Notes: generated by a model not told the origin, from the letters alone. A stretch of DNA of 64,000 bases from Hirsutella rhossiliensis (GCF_020360975.1 NW_025408677.1:1364001-1428000); one strand, 5' to 3'. Counted from the stretch's first letter, positions 22,064-35,345 are shown. Translations and numbers: made by a program.

Positions 22064-22395
22064 TATCTTCTTTAGAGGATTAATCCTATATTAACCTTAG
22101 TCGGCTATATAGATAATTAGTTTAAAGTAGGTAGAGATAGTAACTCGCTATCTACGTTTTCTAGACGGAAGTTAGCCCGTTCTAACCTCCCTCTCCCTAC
22201 TTTGCCCGCCCTCGGCTCTTGCCCGTCTGCCTCGTATATTTCTAAGAGAAGCATCTATGCACCGTCTCGCACTAGACTATCTAAGTCGCGGTCTAGATGC
22301 CCCGGCGGTATAAACCGTCGTTGCCGTTACTAGGCGAGGACCTAAAGGCTGGTACTTAGGCCGATAATAGGGCTCTGATTAGTGTAGGCTCGTAA
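22064..22395. repeat. divergent repeat copy 2 (pairs with 20743-21130)
   Basis: Second copy of the repeat described at 20743-21130, about 1.3 kb downstream in direct orientation. It includes 'tagacggaagttagcc', 'tttctaagagaagcatctat' and 'gattagtgtaggct'. The copies carry independent transition-type differences, as expected if each was mutated separately. Confidence 0.55.
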
Positions 22396-23174
22396 GCCTA
22401 CTAGAACCGGGATAAATACGGAATCGCTAAAATCGCGCCCCTTTCTTTTAACGAGACTAATGCCTCCTCTATCGCATACCTATACACGGATTTTTAAAGT
22501 TAGACTATCGTAGACGCAATACTACGAGAAGCGGAGGTAGGACTATTTATATAAAAGAAATAACCGTATAGCTGCTTACTAGTGCATAATAACTAGCATC
22601 CTCCTACTATCGGGGCTTACCCGTGCCGTTTAATTAATATATATCGGCCTCTTAGGGCCCGGAGGGCGGCATAGCGGTCTTTATACTACTCCGGATATAG
22701 TGGGGCGAATAGACCTATAAATTCGGAGGTTCTTTCGGTATAGGCGGTCGGGGTTCGGGCCGAAATTTATTCCTACCCCCGAGCCGGTAGGCGACATCCG
22801 TATAATATATAAAGCGCGTATCGAACGAATAATCGAGTTCCTTTATTATCCTATTATATTTAGTTTTAGGTTAAAGCCTATTCGATTGCTTATATAGATT
22901 AGCCGTCTCTTAGGCTAGCTACTCCGGGTAGGTAAAAGCTCTAACGATATAGTTTATCTAGCTCCTTCTTTACTCCGGGTACTAGTCGGCACCCCTAGGT
23001 CTCCGTTTCCTTTACGTCGTTATAGTCTTAAACCCTATTAGTGACCTTTCTATAAAGTAGAGCCCTCGCCTAGGCGGCGAAATACCTTTATTAAGAAAAT
23101 AGGTAAGAGAGCGGCCTAGATACGGCTACGACGTAGATGCCTATATATTCTTATATATATATAGAGTATAGGGC
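22396..23174. other. RIP-mutated DNA upstream of the hAT element
   Basis: No gene recognised. Because gypsy gag sequence resumes right after the hAT (26311), part of this stretch could be the gypsy 5' region, but I find no matching LTR in the window. Confidence 0.3.
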
Positions 23175-26100
23175 TAGTGTTCGGAATGGTCCGGTATAGT
23201 ATAGTATAGAGGTTAAACTATACTATACTATACTATAATACTCTTATACTATACTATACCGGTAAGACTAGCAATACCGCTAAGGCCGTTATAAATAAGG
23301 CGGATCTTAGAAAGAGGGAAAGTTAAGTATACTATTATCTACTAATTTATTTGCTTTTATTCCTACTATCCTCGCTATCCTTACTATCGTTAGCCTAAGG
23401 CTTTCTATACTAGGCTTATAGATACTTATAGGCCTCTAGTATATCTTCCTTAAGCCTACCCCGATAATTAACTATACTAAGCTTCGCGCTACTAAAAAGT
23501 CGCTCGTACTTATCTAATATTAGTAAAACCGCTAAAAGATTAAGAGTAAATTAGGCGAGATCCCTCTATAAGTCGTAATAAGATAGCTAGTAGGCGATAA
23601 CCTTATCGTAGCCTACCTCCTTATCGTAGAGTTAATTAGTAGAGATATACTGCTTATATAAATCTATAGTAGCGGCCGGGCTATTTATGCGAATCCGCTT
23701 ATATTCCCTCTACTAATTAAATACTAGGTCTAGGACTCTATCCTTCCTAACTAGTAGTAATAGTACCTTAATAGAGGATCTTCCTTTATACTCTATCTCC
23801 TAGAGCTCCTTAACCGCTAGTTATATACGATTATATTACCTTTATCTTTCTTTATTGCTTTAAAGAACCTATTCTTATCTAAACTATACTTACTTTTAAT
23901 ATAGATCGAGTACTTAAGCTATATAGTATACTAGTAGAAGATTAATATCTTTAGGAAATCGATATTACTAATTTTATTATCGGTTACTATAGTACTCCTT
24001 ATACTTTAACTACGTAGTATCTATATAGCCCTATAGATATTCCTACGCGAAGTTACTATCGTCTACCTTATAGATATTATAGTAATAGTCCTTAGTCTTA
24101 TTAATCTTATAAAGAAGATAGTCTAGCGTTAAAAACTAATTAGCGAGGGATATCTTATTTCCTTTAATAAGTATAGTCGCCGTATAGAAGTCCTTTAAAG
24201 TAAGCTCGATCTTTTTAAGCTTAAACTAGTACTATCTATTTAGCTTAAAGTTTAATATCCCTTAAGACCCTTTCCTTAGTATATAACGAGCTAAGAAGAT
24301 CTTTAATTATTCTTAAATATTTAATACCCGCGTAATAAAATAAAACTATAAGTTCTAGCGCGTAGAGTTATTCTAGATAAGCTTAAGCCTATCGAAGTTA
24401 GAGAGATCGCCGCTAATAATAATTATAGTAAACTCCTTACGCCTTTATAAAGTAAGCCGGATATACCGTATAAGGTTATAAAGCCGGCCTAAATATCTAA
24501 ACTTTTTCTATAACTCTTCGACCTTTATATAATTACCGCGCTAGTAATACTTTTTAAGCTTCGCTAAATACTTCTTATAGTTTCGACCTATAAGGAACGC
24601 TTAGTAATAAAGATTAATAATATAACCTAAGTAGCGTAATCGGCGATAGCGACGCTATTATAGCGTTATCTATAAGCAGAGCTCCTTAAGTATAAACTTA
24701 ATAGCGGTATTATTTAACGAAGCGTTATTTAGTATAAAGTATCTAATTTAATCTCCGCTAATATTATATTCCTTTAGTAATCTAAGAATAGCCGATCTAA
24801 GGTTCTTATTACTATACTCGCCCTATACGCGCCGTATTCTTAGAATAGTACTACGTCGCTTACCGGTAGTATTAATCTATATAGCGACTATACCTAAGAT
24901 CGCGTATAGATTCGGCGAGGTCTAGAGGTTAAAGGAGACTAAGATTCTACTCCGCGAACGCTAAAGATCTTCTTTTAGCTATTACTTCTTTATTAAGAAC
25001 GTATCTATAACCTAGCCTTTAAAGGTTTTCGCTACCTTTAGGAGATAATTAAGAAGTATAGGGTTAAGGAAGAAGAGTAGCTCTTAGAAGTACTAGTTCT
25101 CTAACTAAAAGAAAGCGATATAGTAGTATATAACCTAGCGAATTAGGAGCTCCTTAAACTTATTAATAGTATCTTTCTAGAAGAAAGTGCTAGTAGCGGC
25201 CGCGCTCTTCTATTACTCTAATATAAACGCCCGTAACGTAACGCGTCTCCTTATACTACTTTATAGGTTAATTTAATACCTCTATTTAAGATAATTCCTT
25301 ACTCTAGATATACCGTTAATAATAAATAACTCTTACTTATACTTTCTAATTATATACTCGTAATAGTAGTATACCTCTTTCTTATTGCTATCTCGGATAT
25401 AATAAGCACCGTACTTCTATATATATAAGCTAAGGTAAGCTACCTTCTTTATTATCTTTATATAACGTAAGTATATAATATAATCTTATATAAACTTATC
25501 TAGAGGCTTAGGATAACGGATAAAAGTAGATAGGGGCGTCGAAGTAGGAAAAGATAGCGTAGGATATAATATTAAAGATCTAGAGCGTATTAATACTAAA
25601 TATATTATAAATAAAGATAGCGATATTAGCGCTAGAGATTCTATAATTATAATAAATACTAGCTAAAGTATAGTAGCTCTCGACTAGTCTATCTTAGTTT
25701 ATCGTATAACTAGCCTAATATAAAATCTTTTAGGACTAATACTATAGAAGTAATTTAATTAAAAGGATTATTTAAGCTTTTCTTATCCTAATAGCGCGAT
25801 CGATAAATCTAGCTAGTAATACGTTAGGCTATGCTTTACTCTATAGGAAAGAGCCTATAGAGTTATATATAATTATAAGTACTTTCTAGCACGCATTAAT
25901 ACTAGCCTTAACCCTTTTATGCCTACTCTAGGATAGCTACCTAGTAGTAGAGTTAAAAGCTATCCGTTCTATATTAAAACGACCTAATAAAGGAAGCTAG
26001 GTCGATAATATAAAAATAATAGTATTTATAGCTTTTATAACTAAGTAGAGTAGAATAACTAGTAGGAAAACTAGTTAATAGGCCCGTATAGATAATATAA

Positions 26101-26310
26101 AAGTTATTATTATAATATTATTTAAATTCTACCTCGTCTCTTACTAGCGGGTTACCGTAGTAAGCCTCTAGCCTAGATCTATTTTTAGTATTACCGGTAT
26201 AATCTAATATACCGGTAATACTATAGTATTAAGATTTTATTAAACTATACTAGGTCTTAGCGGTATTTACTATACTAATACTAACTTATACCGGACCATT
26301 CCGATTACTA
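23175..26310 (-). mobile_element. RIP-killed hAT DNA transposon (copy A)
   Basis: Terminal inverted repeats share cggaatggtccggtata at 23182-23198 and its complement at 26287-26303. A few more outer bases agree, from 'tagt' at 23175 to 'acta' at 26310, a RIP-altered version of the usual CA..TG hAT ends. Just inside the left end is a tract of 'tatac/gtata' repeats. The interior encodes a minus-strand hAT transposase. An 8-bp target duplication is not evident, perhaps because the flanks were mutated. The element separates 22.4-23.2 kb from the gypsy gag region. Confidence 0.75.
23330..25700 (-). pseudogene. hAT transposase (copy A), stop-filled
   Basis: The clearest part is the C-terminal dimerisation region, minus strand around 23520-23420: LDKYERLF followed by FSSAKLSIVNYRGRLKEDI and LEAYKYL, matching the hAT family motif (E-R-x-F-S-x-A-K ... 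R-x-R-L). The rest is AT-rich with many TAG/TAA codons. hAT transposases cut and paste using an RNase-H-like DDE fold. This copy cannot make protein. Confidence 0.7.
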
Positions 26311-27309
26311 AGGAGGCACTAAACGATAAAATAAAAGCAGCCCTTATAGGCTCTAACCCCTCTACTATTAGCAGCTATATTAGGCTAGCGAGGAGGTGCG
26401 ATTCGCTAAGCAGCTAGATAGAATTATTAGGTTAGTAGAAAAGGCCTCGAGGCAATATAAAGAGTTCGAATAACTATAATAACTACTAGAATTATAGAGG
26501 CTAGGCTGCCTAGAAATAGTTTAGCTAGAAAACCGAAGTTAGACGAGAGGATATAATAGAATAGGAACTAACTCTATAAGCATCCGCGAAAGTAAACGCT
26601 ACGCGCACCTATAGTAATAAGAACATATATAGTTACCAATCTAAGCGACTAGAAGACCAAGCGCTATTAGGCAAGCGTGCTAAGTAGGTCGACTAGGCCG
26701 AGATAGACGCCCGTTACCGTAAAGGGCGTTGCCTCCGTTATAGAAGAGATAACTATAGAATCGAGCGCTATCTATTAGCTGCGCCTATCCGACCCGCAAA
26801 CACGACCCGACGCACTCAGGTTAATGCCGTGACCCCGTCACGACTAGCGGTCACTAAAGCCGAGGTCGCTAAAGACGATACTTCTTCTTATAACAATAAA
26901 GATTTAGACTAAGGACACGCGGCGGCTATAAGAGAATAGGATATAAGCGGAAAAGTAAAAATAGACAGAGAACCGTTTATAGTAGACGTTAGGGTAAACG
27001 GCATAGACTTCGTGCTATCTCTTATCGACTATAGCTGCCTCTGCTACGGCGCGGTTAGCAAGCGTATATTTTACTCTCTCTAGTTGCTATATATATACGT
27101 TTAGCCGCGTATCTTAGAGAACGTAGCCAGAGACGGCAAGGAGGTTAAAATCGATAAGATCACGTATATATCGATCGACCTCGATAGATATTAGCAGCAT
27201 CGTGTTTTTATATACGTTATCGACGATCTAAACTAGGATATAATCTTAGGTAAACGATAGATAGAAGACTAAGATATTTATATTAGATATTATAATAATA
27301 AATAAATAT

Positions 27310-29960
27310 ATATTTTTAGTATATTATTATATATTATTAGGAGTATAGCTATATTAATATATATTATTAAGCTTATTAATAATTATTAATATAATATTAA
27401 ATGCTTATCTCCGTCTCCGTTAGCGCCGCCTATATCTACAATCTCGTTATTAACCGCAACGTATAGTTTACGAATTAAATCGTTCTTTACCTAATTACCT
27501 AAGTATTATAGCTTTTTAGTCTTATCCGCGGAAAGTCGAGCTCGATCCTAAGAAAGTATCCGCCTTATATAAGAGAACACCCGCTCCGGCTCGTCTAACA
27601 TCGCTAGGACGCTAAGTATATTAAGGGCTATCTAATATAAGCGTAGATACTTAGCTCTCTACTCCTTACGATACTACTATTTAAGCGGATTAGTAGTTAG
27701 TATATATCTCGGAGGAGCATTAATAAATTTCTTAAACTCGTCTTTATCGCTAGGTTTATCTAGGATACTTATTAACTGCCTTATACGCTTATAAGAAGCG
27801 ACCTCTCGCGCTTTATAACTAGGTCGCACGGTTCTCTCCGACGAAATCGGTCTATCCTTATACTTCGCCTATTGCCGCTACGCTATAGCAATAGCTATCT
27901 GCCGCTACTCTAGTGCCTAATAATAGTCGAGATACCTCCGCCGTTTTTCTAGATAGAGTAGAAGTGCCGTGGTATATATAGGGTTTTTATTAGTTTCTTC
28001 GTAATACTTTAAAAGAACCTACTAGCCTATATAAACCGAGCTTACTATATAGGCGTTTTCGGCATACTTAACCTATATCGAAGTTAAGCTTCTCTTCTTT
28101 AGCCCGAAGGCAATACTTATAGAGTTTATAACTAACCTTTACGTCTTTAAATTATATAAAGCGTATATCTATATTCTCTAGCACCTAATCTATTAAAGCC
28201 TAGGCTATTTACTACTCTATAGTAGCCTAGTAAAACGGCTATAAGAACTTATATATTATCTTTAATACTTACTAGTTATTATAAGTTAGGATATCGTCCT
28301 TAAGCTCTCGATAATACTAATTAACGAAGACCGATAATAGGCCTTCCTAGCTAATAGCGGTATTAAGTAGCTTAAACTACGAGTTCCCGCGCGTAATATT
28401 ATCGATACCGAGGGCTTTCCCCGTAATATCGTCCTATATATTATTATAAATTATAGAGTTATAAATAAATATAGCAATATTATAAAGTTTTCCTATTAGA
28501 CCGATACTCCGCTAACCGGCAATATTATTTCTTTTCCTACGCTAGGCGTAAGTTCTTAGCGTAGTTCTAAATAGAGGTGGTTATATAAGGCGTCTATAAT
28601 AGTAGTTTAATTTAGTTTATCGTCCGCCTATTTAACGGCGGCCTAAAGTGCACTTTCGCTAGTCGTAAAGAGAAAGGCTTATAAGGAAAGGTTAATAATA
28701 TAGCTAGCGCACCGCGTTCGAGAGGATATTAGATTAAAGGTTAGCCTATGCTCTTACGATAAATCGGTAGAAAGTTAACGGAGGTAAGTGTTATTTTTAG
28801 CATTATTATCCCTAGTAAAATAGCCGAGTTTTTATATTATACTATATCTCTAGATAATCTTTAATAGGTGCGGCGTTATCGCTACGCCTAAGTGCGACCG
28901 TCGTAGGTTTAGTAATCCTAGTAATGCCTTACGAGGCTTATATACCTCGTCGACCTATTACGTATAAATAGCGATATATGCCTTACGTTAAAGAGAAGAC
29001 TATATATCTATTACGATATATATAAGACTCCGAGCGCCTTCGAGCTACCGATAGACGGATTGTTAATGCGTGTCGTAGGCCCTATCTAGATCCGAAGCGA
29101 CCGTGTTACTAAAGTCGACGAGGAACTCCTCGACTACGGGGTTAATCGCGGTTAAAAGTGCCTAATACTCTAGCCATGTCGCGCAGCTTAGTAGCAGATG
29201 CCTATTCGCGGAAAGTAGTATCTATGCCTCTCGGAAAGCATCGATATTAATCACGCTCCGTAAAATATTAACCTCGCTCTCTTAAGTTAGCCTTAGCTGC
29301 TTTTCGCTTATTCTCGCGAAGGCATTCTCGATAGCTACTTAACGCTTATATCGAGCATTCGTGTCTTCTCTAACTTATACGTAATAAACCTTTTCGAGAT
29401 AATAGCGGGCGTTGCTAGAAATATAGGTTAACTATAATAGATTGCGATAACGTTTATAGTAGTAGAGTAAATTGCCACCTACCGTGCGTGGCTTATCGCC
29501 TCGAGCCTGTCGAAAGTAATGCTAAGTCGACGTCGCTCTTAACTTCCTCCTCTTAACTACTGCCGGAGGGGAATACTCCGATTCTAAAGGTATACTAGTA
29601 GATTGCGAGATACTATCGGAAGGCAAAATTAATAACGAAGGGTTCGATGCGATATTAACTTCCGGTATATAGGATACGTAGTCTTCTATTGCTAAAGCTA
29701 AGATATCGAGGGGGCGTGCACTTCGATTACTAAAATAGAGGGCATAGAGAATCTTAAACGAAAGAATGCTCCTATTCTATGCCGAGCCCCTTTTCTTAGC
29801 GCTACGGCTAACGTATAGAAAAAGTAAGTACGCCTAAAATAGGCATTTAAGTTAAAATAGGGGTATATTAGCAATATATATTAATAGGGGACTTCTATAT
29901 TATTATCGATATTAATAAGCTTAATAATAAATATGCCTATACTTATTAATATATATTAAT
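27310..29960 (-). mobile_element. RIP-killed hAT element (copy B) nested in the gypsy
   Basis: Long AT-rich inverted ends: tattattaagcttattaata at 27362-27381 is exactly complementary to 29910-29929, and the pairing continues imperfectly outward for roughly 30 more bases. Gypsy protease sequence ends just left of it and gypsy pre-RT sequence resumes just right of it. The interior encodes a second, different hAT transposase. Exact ends and target duplication could not be fixed. Confidence 0.7.
27500..29700 (-). pseudogene. hAT transposase (copy B), stop-filled
   Basis: Minus-strand text includes INIDAFREA, INPVVEEFLVDFSNTVASDL and VYKPRKALLGLLNLRRSH with 'IVIDI' just before (the catalytic 'D-M-W-T-S' region of hAT). 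It ends with PERVFSYIRRILS near 27590-27550, the dimerisation region. This resembles the fungal hAT group with 'LRKALLGLxxLxGSHSG'. Stops interrupt it throughout at Gln/Trp-type codons. Confidence 0.7.
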
Positions 29961-29967
29961 TACTGCA

Positions 29968-32900
29968 ATATCTAGTTTATATCTATACGAAGGAAGGATA
30001 TCTCGAGATCGGGCCTAATAGAGTTTAAGTACGAGACCGACGACGTTACTAGCCTCCCTAGCTAGATGTCTCTAATATTATAGCCGCAACCTTTTTAGTA
30101 GAAGCACGCTATAATAAACGCAAAGGCGGTATTAGAGTTTACTCGGTTACGATAGCGGATATTAATAAGGCCCTAAGACCGAAACCGAAGACTAACGTAA
30201 TAGAAAAGCTGCTACTATAGTACTATAAGTGGTCTCGAGCTTTCTCTCAGCAACTAGCCGACCAGCTGCCCCCCTATCGGCTAGGTATAGACCTAAAGAT
30301 CGAAGTGCTAAAAGACGAGCATAGCCGAGAGAAGCCCCTACCCTAGGGACCGCTTTATAGCATGTCCCGCGAGGAGCTATTAGTACTACGGAAGACTCTT
30401 ATAGAACTACTCAATAAGGGATTTATTAGAGTTAGTAGCTCGCTAGCCGCGGCACCAGTCCTTATAGTAAAGAAGCCCGGCGGAGGCATCCGCTTCTACG
30501 TAGATTATAGAGGTTTAAACTATATAACGAAGAGGGACCGCTATCCCTTGCCCTTACTAAGCGAGACCTTGCGAACGATAGCTAAGGTAAGGTGGTTTAC
30601 TAAGGTAGATATTATAGCAGCGTTCTATAAGATTAGGGTCGCCCCTAGCGACGAGGAAAAGATAACTTTTAGAACGCGCTATAGATCCTTCGAATAGCTA
30701 GTAGTTCTATTCGGCCTAATAGGCGCACTAGTAGCCTTTTAGCGGTATATTAATAGCGCGCTCTAGGATTACCTAGACGATTTTATATTAGTATATATCG
30801 ACGATATCCTAATCTTCTCCTCTAGAAGCCTATAAGACTACCGCGATAAGGTCGGCAAGGTCCTCTAACGACTAATAGACGCCGGGCTATAACTAGATAT
30901 TAATAAGAGTAAATTCGAAGTTAAGGCTATAAAATACATTAGGTTTATTATCGAGGCGGAGTATAAGATCCGAGTCGACCCTAAGAAGGTTAAGGCTATA
31001 AAGGAATAGGCAACCCCGACGAATATTAAGTCTATAAGGAGTTTTATTGGATTCGCGAACTTCTATAGGATATTTATACTAGAGTTCTCGGTAATAGCGG
31101 AGCCGCTAACGCGGCTAACGAAGAAGGACGTGCTATTCCGTTAGGATAAATTATACGAAGAAGCCTTCGAGAAGCTTAAGGACCTATTAATCACGGCCCT
31201 AATCCTTATATACTTCTATCTAGAAAGGGAGACTATCGTAGAAGCAGACGCTTTAGGATTCGCGTTAGGAGGCGTGCTCTTATAGAGAGATAATAAGGAT
31301 AGACTAGTACGACCTATCGTATACTTCTCGAAGAAATATTCGGCAGCCGAAGCGAACTACGCTATCTATAATAAGGAGCTACTCGCTATTCTTAGATATT
31401 TAGAGTAGTAGGAACTAAAGCTACGGGTAGTAGAGCACTTTAAGATCCTAACGGACTATAAGAACCTAAGGTACTTCTACTTAGAAAGGAGGTTAATAAA
31501 GAGATAAGTATAGTGGTCGGAGTTCCTATCTAGGTTCTAATTCGAGCTCGAATAGAGGCCGGGCCGTAAGGGCGGATTGCCTAACGCACTCTCTCGACGG
31601 GACTAGGATATACCGGCTAACTACTCCGATAAACGACTAAAGGGACGTATTATAAGGCTATTCTAAAATAATTACCTTAGAAGGGTCCTAATATCGATAT
31701 TATCTACTAATACCGAGGGTGCCTAGGAAATTAACTTCGGAAAAGAGATTAGGATATTTAAAGATAAGGAGTTATAGTAGTTATAGCACGCCGCACGGTA
31801 AGAAGATAAGCTTTATTAAGAACTTATAAAGCTAGTAGTAGATAGAGCGAAGAGTTTACTAATAGAGTTATAAAAGGAGAAGGTTATTAGCATTTTAGAA
31901 TGCTTATTAGATAATAGAGGCCTACTATACTTTAGAGAACGCGTCTAGATACCTAGTTCGGAGCCGCTACGTATAAAGATTATCTAGGAAACTTACGACT
32001 CTTATATTACCGGATATCCTAGAAGGGACCTTATATACTCGACTCTATTAAGACGCTTCTTCTAGCCGGGTGCCGCTAGCGATATACGTCGGTTTATGCG
32101 TAACTACGAGGTTTACGGACGAAATACTATTTAGAGGGATATAAAGAAAGGACTCCTAAAGCCGCTCCCTATTCCGCAACGTATATAGAGCGAAATTACT
32201 ATTAACTTTATTACTAACCTCCTACTATCGGGGAAAGATAGCGCGATAAACTATATAGTAGTCACGGACCGACTTACTAAAGGCGTTAAACTTAAAGGAT
32301 TAAACGATATTTCTATAAAAGCGGTTATAAGAAGACTCTTCGAACGATACTACCCTATCTATAGCATCCTAACGGCTATCGCTAGTAATCGGGGTCCTTA
32401 GTTTATTAGTAGTATATAGAAAAGTTTCTATTAGATACTAGGGATCGAGTAGCGGTTATCGACGGTATACTATCTATAAACTAACGGTATAATAGAATAA
32501 ATAAACTAAGAGGTAGAGAGGATTCTTCGGATATAGACGAATTATCTATAGGAGAACTAGTTAGACTTACTTCTAATCGCGATAGCGACTATTAACGAGA
32601 GGGAAGCAACCTCTACTAGACTAAGTCCGTTCTTCTTTATGCACGGCTACTACAACGAGCTAATCTAGTTAGTTAAGCATCGAAGAACGGAAGACACGAC
32701 GTAGGGGGAAGCGACAGCGGAGGATTTTATTTAGAGACTATAGGACGCCACGGAGTTTACGCAAGCAGCGATAGCTATGGCCTAGGAAATATAGCAAGCG
32801 CAAGCTAATAAGCATAGGATAGCCGCACCGAGATACGAGCCTAGGGATTAGGTATACCTTAACTTAAGAAATGTCAAAACATCGCGACCCTATAAGAAGC

Positions 32901-33230
32901 TCGATTGGCTATATACTAAATATTAAGTGCTCGCGGAAGTTAGCCTATATGCCTATAGGTTGGATGTGCCTAGGCGCATCTATCCAGTCTTTTACGTCGA
33001 CCTACTCCGGCCAGTCCCCGGAGACCCATTGCCTTCGCAGAAACTCGATTAAGAGAGTGCCCTACCGGTGCTAGTGGACGGCGAAAAGATGTACCTTATT
33101 AAAAGAATTCTAGATGAAAGAATAGAAGGTACGCATAAGAAGGTGCTCGTAAAATGGCATGATTACTCGCAGCCTACGTGGGAACCCCTTACCACTATTC
33201 GACACACCGGCTCTTAATATCCAGGAAATG
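29968..33230 (+). pseudogene. gypsy Pol: RT, RNase H, integrase, chromodomain (copy A)
   Basis: Domains in order. Reverse transcriptase (30362-30850): VDYRGLNYITKRDRYPLPL, then VYIDDILIF with the YxDD box as YIDD. RNase H (about 31140-31560): 'EADALGFALGG'-like text. Integrase (about 31980-32700), whose 'VVTDRLTK' stretch lies near 32260. A 3' chromodomain (33080-33215): VLVKWHDYSQPTWEPL. Chromodomains target such elements to heterochromatin. Most stops are TAG. An open piece of 111 codons at 30362-30697 is just a less damaged part of RT and not a gene by itself. Confidence 0.8.
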
Positions 33231-33279
33231 GAACGTGCGAACAACAAAGTTAAGCACATAAAGGACATAAAGCTTAGAC

Positions 33280-34390
33280 CTCTTCCACAACGAGTATTAA
33301 ATACTCGGGCTGGTCTTTACCTCCTCTAGAGACATATAGTGTATAGTAGATCGGAAGATGGCCTCGACTAAGCTTAGAGACAACTCCAACAGACATTTTC
33401 AAATTAAGAGCGAATCCTTAGATATCTCTAGGACATATACTTACCCTTAAAGAAAGAATAGGCCTGCTGCTATACTCGCTATTATCGAAATTTCGGATTG
33501 ATTACTATAGCACTAGCCGAATCGAACCATTATTCTCTTAAGACTTACTATCTATTACTTCGGTCCGACCTGCCTAATGTTGAGGAGGCAACTGCTAGCT
33601 AAACAGAAGATAAGCGTTAGCTATACAAAGAAAAAATACAGCAGGCAAACACCACTATCCGGAATCAATTTTCCGGAAGAGAATAGCTAGGCCAGTTACC
33701 CTTAAATGTCACCCGATAGGCGCTAGACAAGCTCAACGAGATCTATAAGGTTATAGAAGCAAGTCACGCCTCTAAGAAGAAGTTGCCACCTTATATAGGC
33801 TCTACAAAGGCTTAATATGGCTTGCCTTATGCTCATAGGCTCTTAGAGTTGGCTCTTTAAGACGAACCTCTAAAGAAGGAAGACTTGGATCTATTTTAGC
33901 AAATTAAACGATCACGGGACATTGATGATCCTCTTCTACGAGTTTAGCGTCCCCTACTGGGGATACCTAAGGGTCGGCCGCGGAATGACGGACCATTTGG
34001 CAACGAACGTGCGATCCCGGAATCACAACTTGCTCCTCAAGGCCCAACACAAAGCGGCGTCAAAAGGTCAGCACGTCGACATTACTCTTAATATGAGCTA
34101 GGGCCAACTCTTAAGGCAGAAGATGCGGCGGACAGTCTGCCGCCAGCCGCAGACTTACAAGGCCAACAACCACCTGGGCGAAAACGGATCAAGGTTTCTG
34201 CTTCGCTACTAAGTCGAGAGTCTGCTCGGGTTACTCGTCAATAGGCAAAACGACGGGAAGAAAAGGACAAGCCCATTAGACAATACGATGCTTTTAAAGA
34301 GGAGGTAGAGGAGGAAATAGTAGAGTCGCTCGCAAAGAATAAGGGGAAAGAAGTAATCTAGGACAGCATTACTGTTGTAGCGGATTAAGA
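33280..34390 (+). pseudogene. C-terminal remnant of a MULE-type (Mutator/FAR1-like) transposase
   Basis: A plus-strand frame reads YLPLKERIGLLLYSLLSKF and STSRIEPLF (the conserved S-R-x-E containing the last catalytic acid). After a frameshift come GSTKAQYGLPYAHRLLELAL-type text with a SWIM-like C-x-H, KKEDLDLF, KGRPRNDGPFG and a basic tail (RKRIKVSASLL, AKRREEKDKP). This is the order of a fungal MULE transposase C-terminal half. It directly follows the gypsy chromodomain. The N-terminal part is missing. It is less RIP-mutated than the gypsy. Confidence 0.65.
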
Positions 34391-34828
34391 AGTTACCCGT
34401 AGAGCATTGTAAAAGTTAACGTGATTCAGCATTGCCCTAACGCTAGAGGCGTTGCCAGACGCAATTGCAAATAGGTTACGAATAATCTCATACTATTCCC
34501 GTTCTTTGAATGGCTGTGGTCCATTATTGGAAACGTAAAGCCTGAATTGGCGGGTGGGCGATATCGGAGGCCGCTATGGCTGAATGTGGGGGGGTGCGTG
34601 CGAATTAAGAGTTGGGTGCGTGCGGATAGAGACTCTCCTGATTTAGGCCCTCCACGGGTCCTAGATAGGTATCTATTCGTATAAATACCCCCTTAATGTC
34701 GCATAGATAGATAGAAAACATGCATCATCGTTTGGACTCAATTATGCCTGCCCTTGTCCTTCCGCCCGCGCTCTCAGCTTGCTGAGAGGGACCAATCAGA
34801 GCCCAAGAAACTTATTGACCCCTGCTGC
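34391..34828. other. unmutated spacer with TATA-like box
   Basis: Normal CA/TG content. Contains 'cgtataaatac' near 34680 and a G-run near 34590. It may be the MULE terminal region or a promoter fragment. No gene was recognised. Confidence 0.3.
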
Positions 34829-35345
34829 TGTCGCGAAGCGTGGCCTGATTCGCAGTTCTCGGAGATATCCCTAGGCATAAGGGATCTAGGAAGCTAAAAG
34901 ACCGGTATAGAAGAAGGAAGAAGGAGCTGAAAAGAGGTGCAGAAAGGAGGGTGGGGGAGAGAGGGGAAGCAGAAGTAGCGATGGCTTCCTATGGAGGTGG
35001 CGAGACATAAGACGGAGGGGCCGGCAACGGCTGAAAAGGAGGGGGAAAACCGGCAAAAAGCTCGGTAGTTGAAAGGACATCAGTAGCTTCTTTAAGCAGG
35101 ATTTTCTATGTTAATTGGGATGCTTGAGGGATATAAGTAGGGGCGTTGGGTAGAGGAACGAGGGACAAGCAAGGCAATACAATAATCATTCCCCTACCGT
35201 AATTATTGCCCCCTAGAGAATCAAATAACTTTCCCCTGCCTGTCCGACCCCTTACTACCCCTTTTACCTTCGTGCATTTTATATGCACTTCTCGCATCTC
35301 TCTTCGCGAGAGCTGCACCAAACCCTCATATTAGGAAACTTATCC
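34829..35345. repeat. LTR-like direct repeat, copy 1
   Basis: Begins tgtcgcgaagcgtggcctga and matches the copy at 35474 over about 500 bases. Shared landmarks are 'gataagggatctaggaagc' forms, 'gcttcctatggaggtggcg', 'ccggcaacggct', 'gaccccttacta' and 'cgcatctctctt'. The TG start and length suggest an LTR. This copy keeps more CA/TG than copy 2. The short frames on the minus strand here are not genes. Confidence 0.55.

Larger units (their letters stand above)
26311..33230 (+). mobile_element. RIP-killed Ty3/gypsy chromovirus (copy A), split by a nested hAT
   Basis: Plus-strand internal region of a Ty3/gypsy element. 26311-27290 carries gag (zinc knuckle near 26735: RCLRCRED) and the aspartic protease start (VDVRVNGIDFVLSLIDYS, where Asp-Ser/Thr-Gly has become DYS by mutation). 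Pol resumes at about 29968. 27310-29960 is a later hAT insertion. Gag is cut at its 5' side by hAT copy A. LTRs were not identified with confidence. Confidence 0.8.

Noticed and set aside
23175..26310. 8-bp target duplication for hAT copy A
   Set aside because: The eight bases on each side (tatagggc and aggaggca) do not match convincingly, even allowing for RIP.
34886..35321. Minus-strand frames rich in Leu/Ser/Pro
   Set aside because: They fall inside the LTR-like repeat and are not conserved in its second copy.
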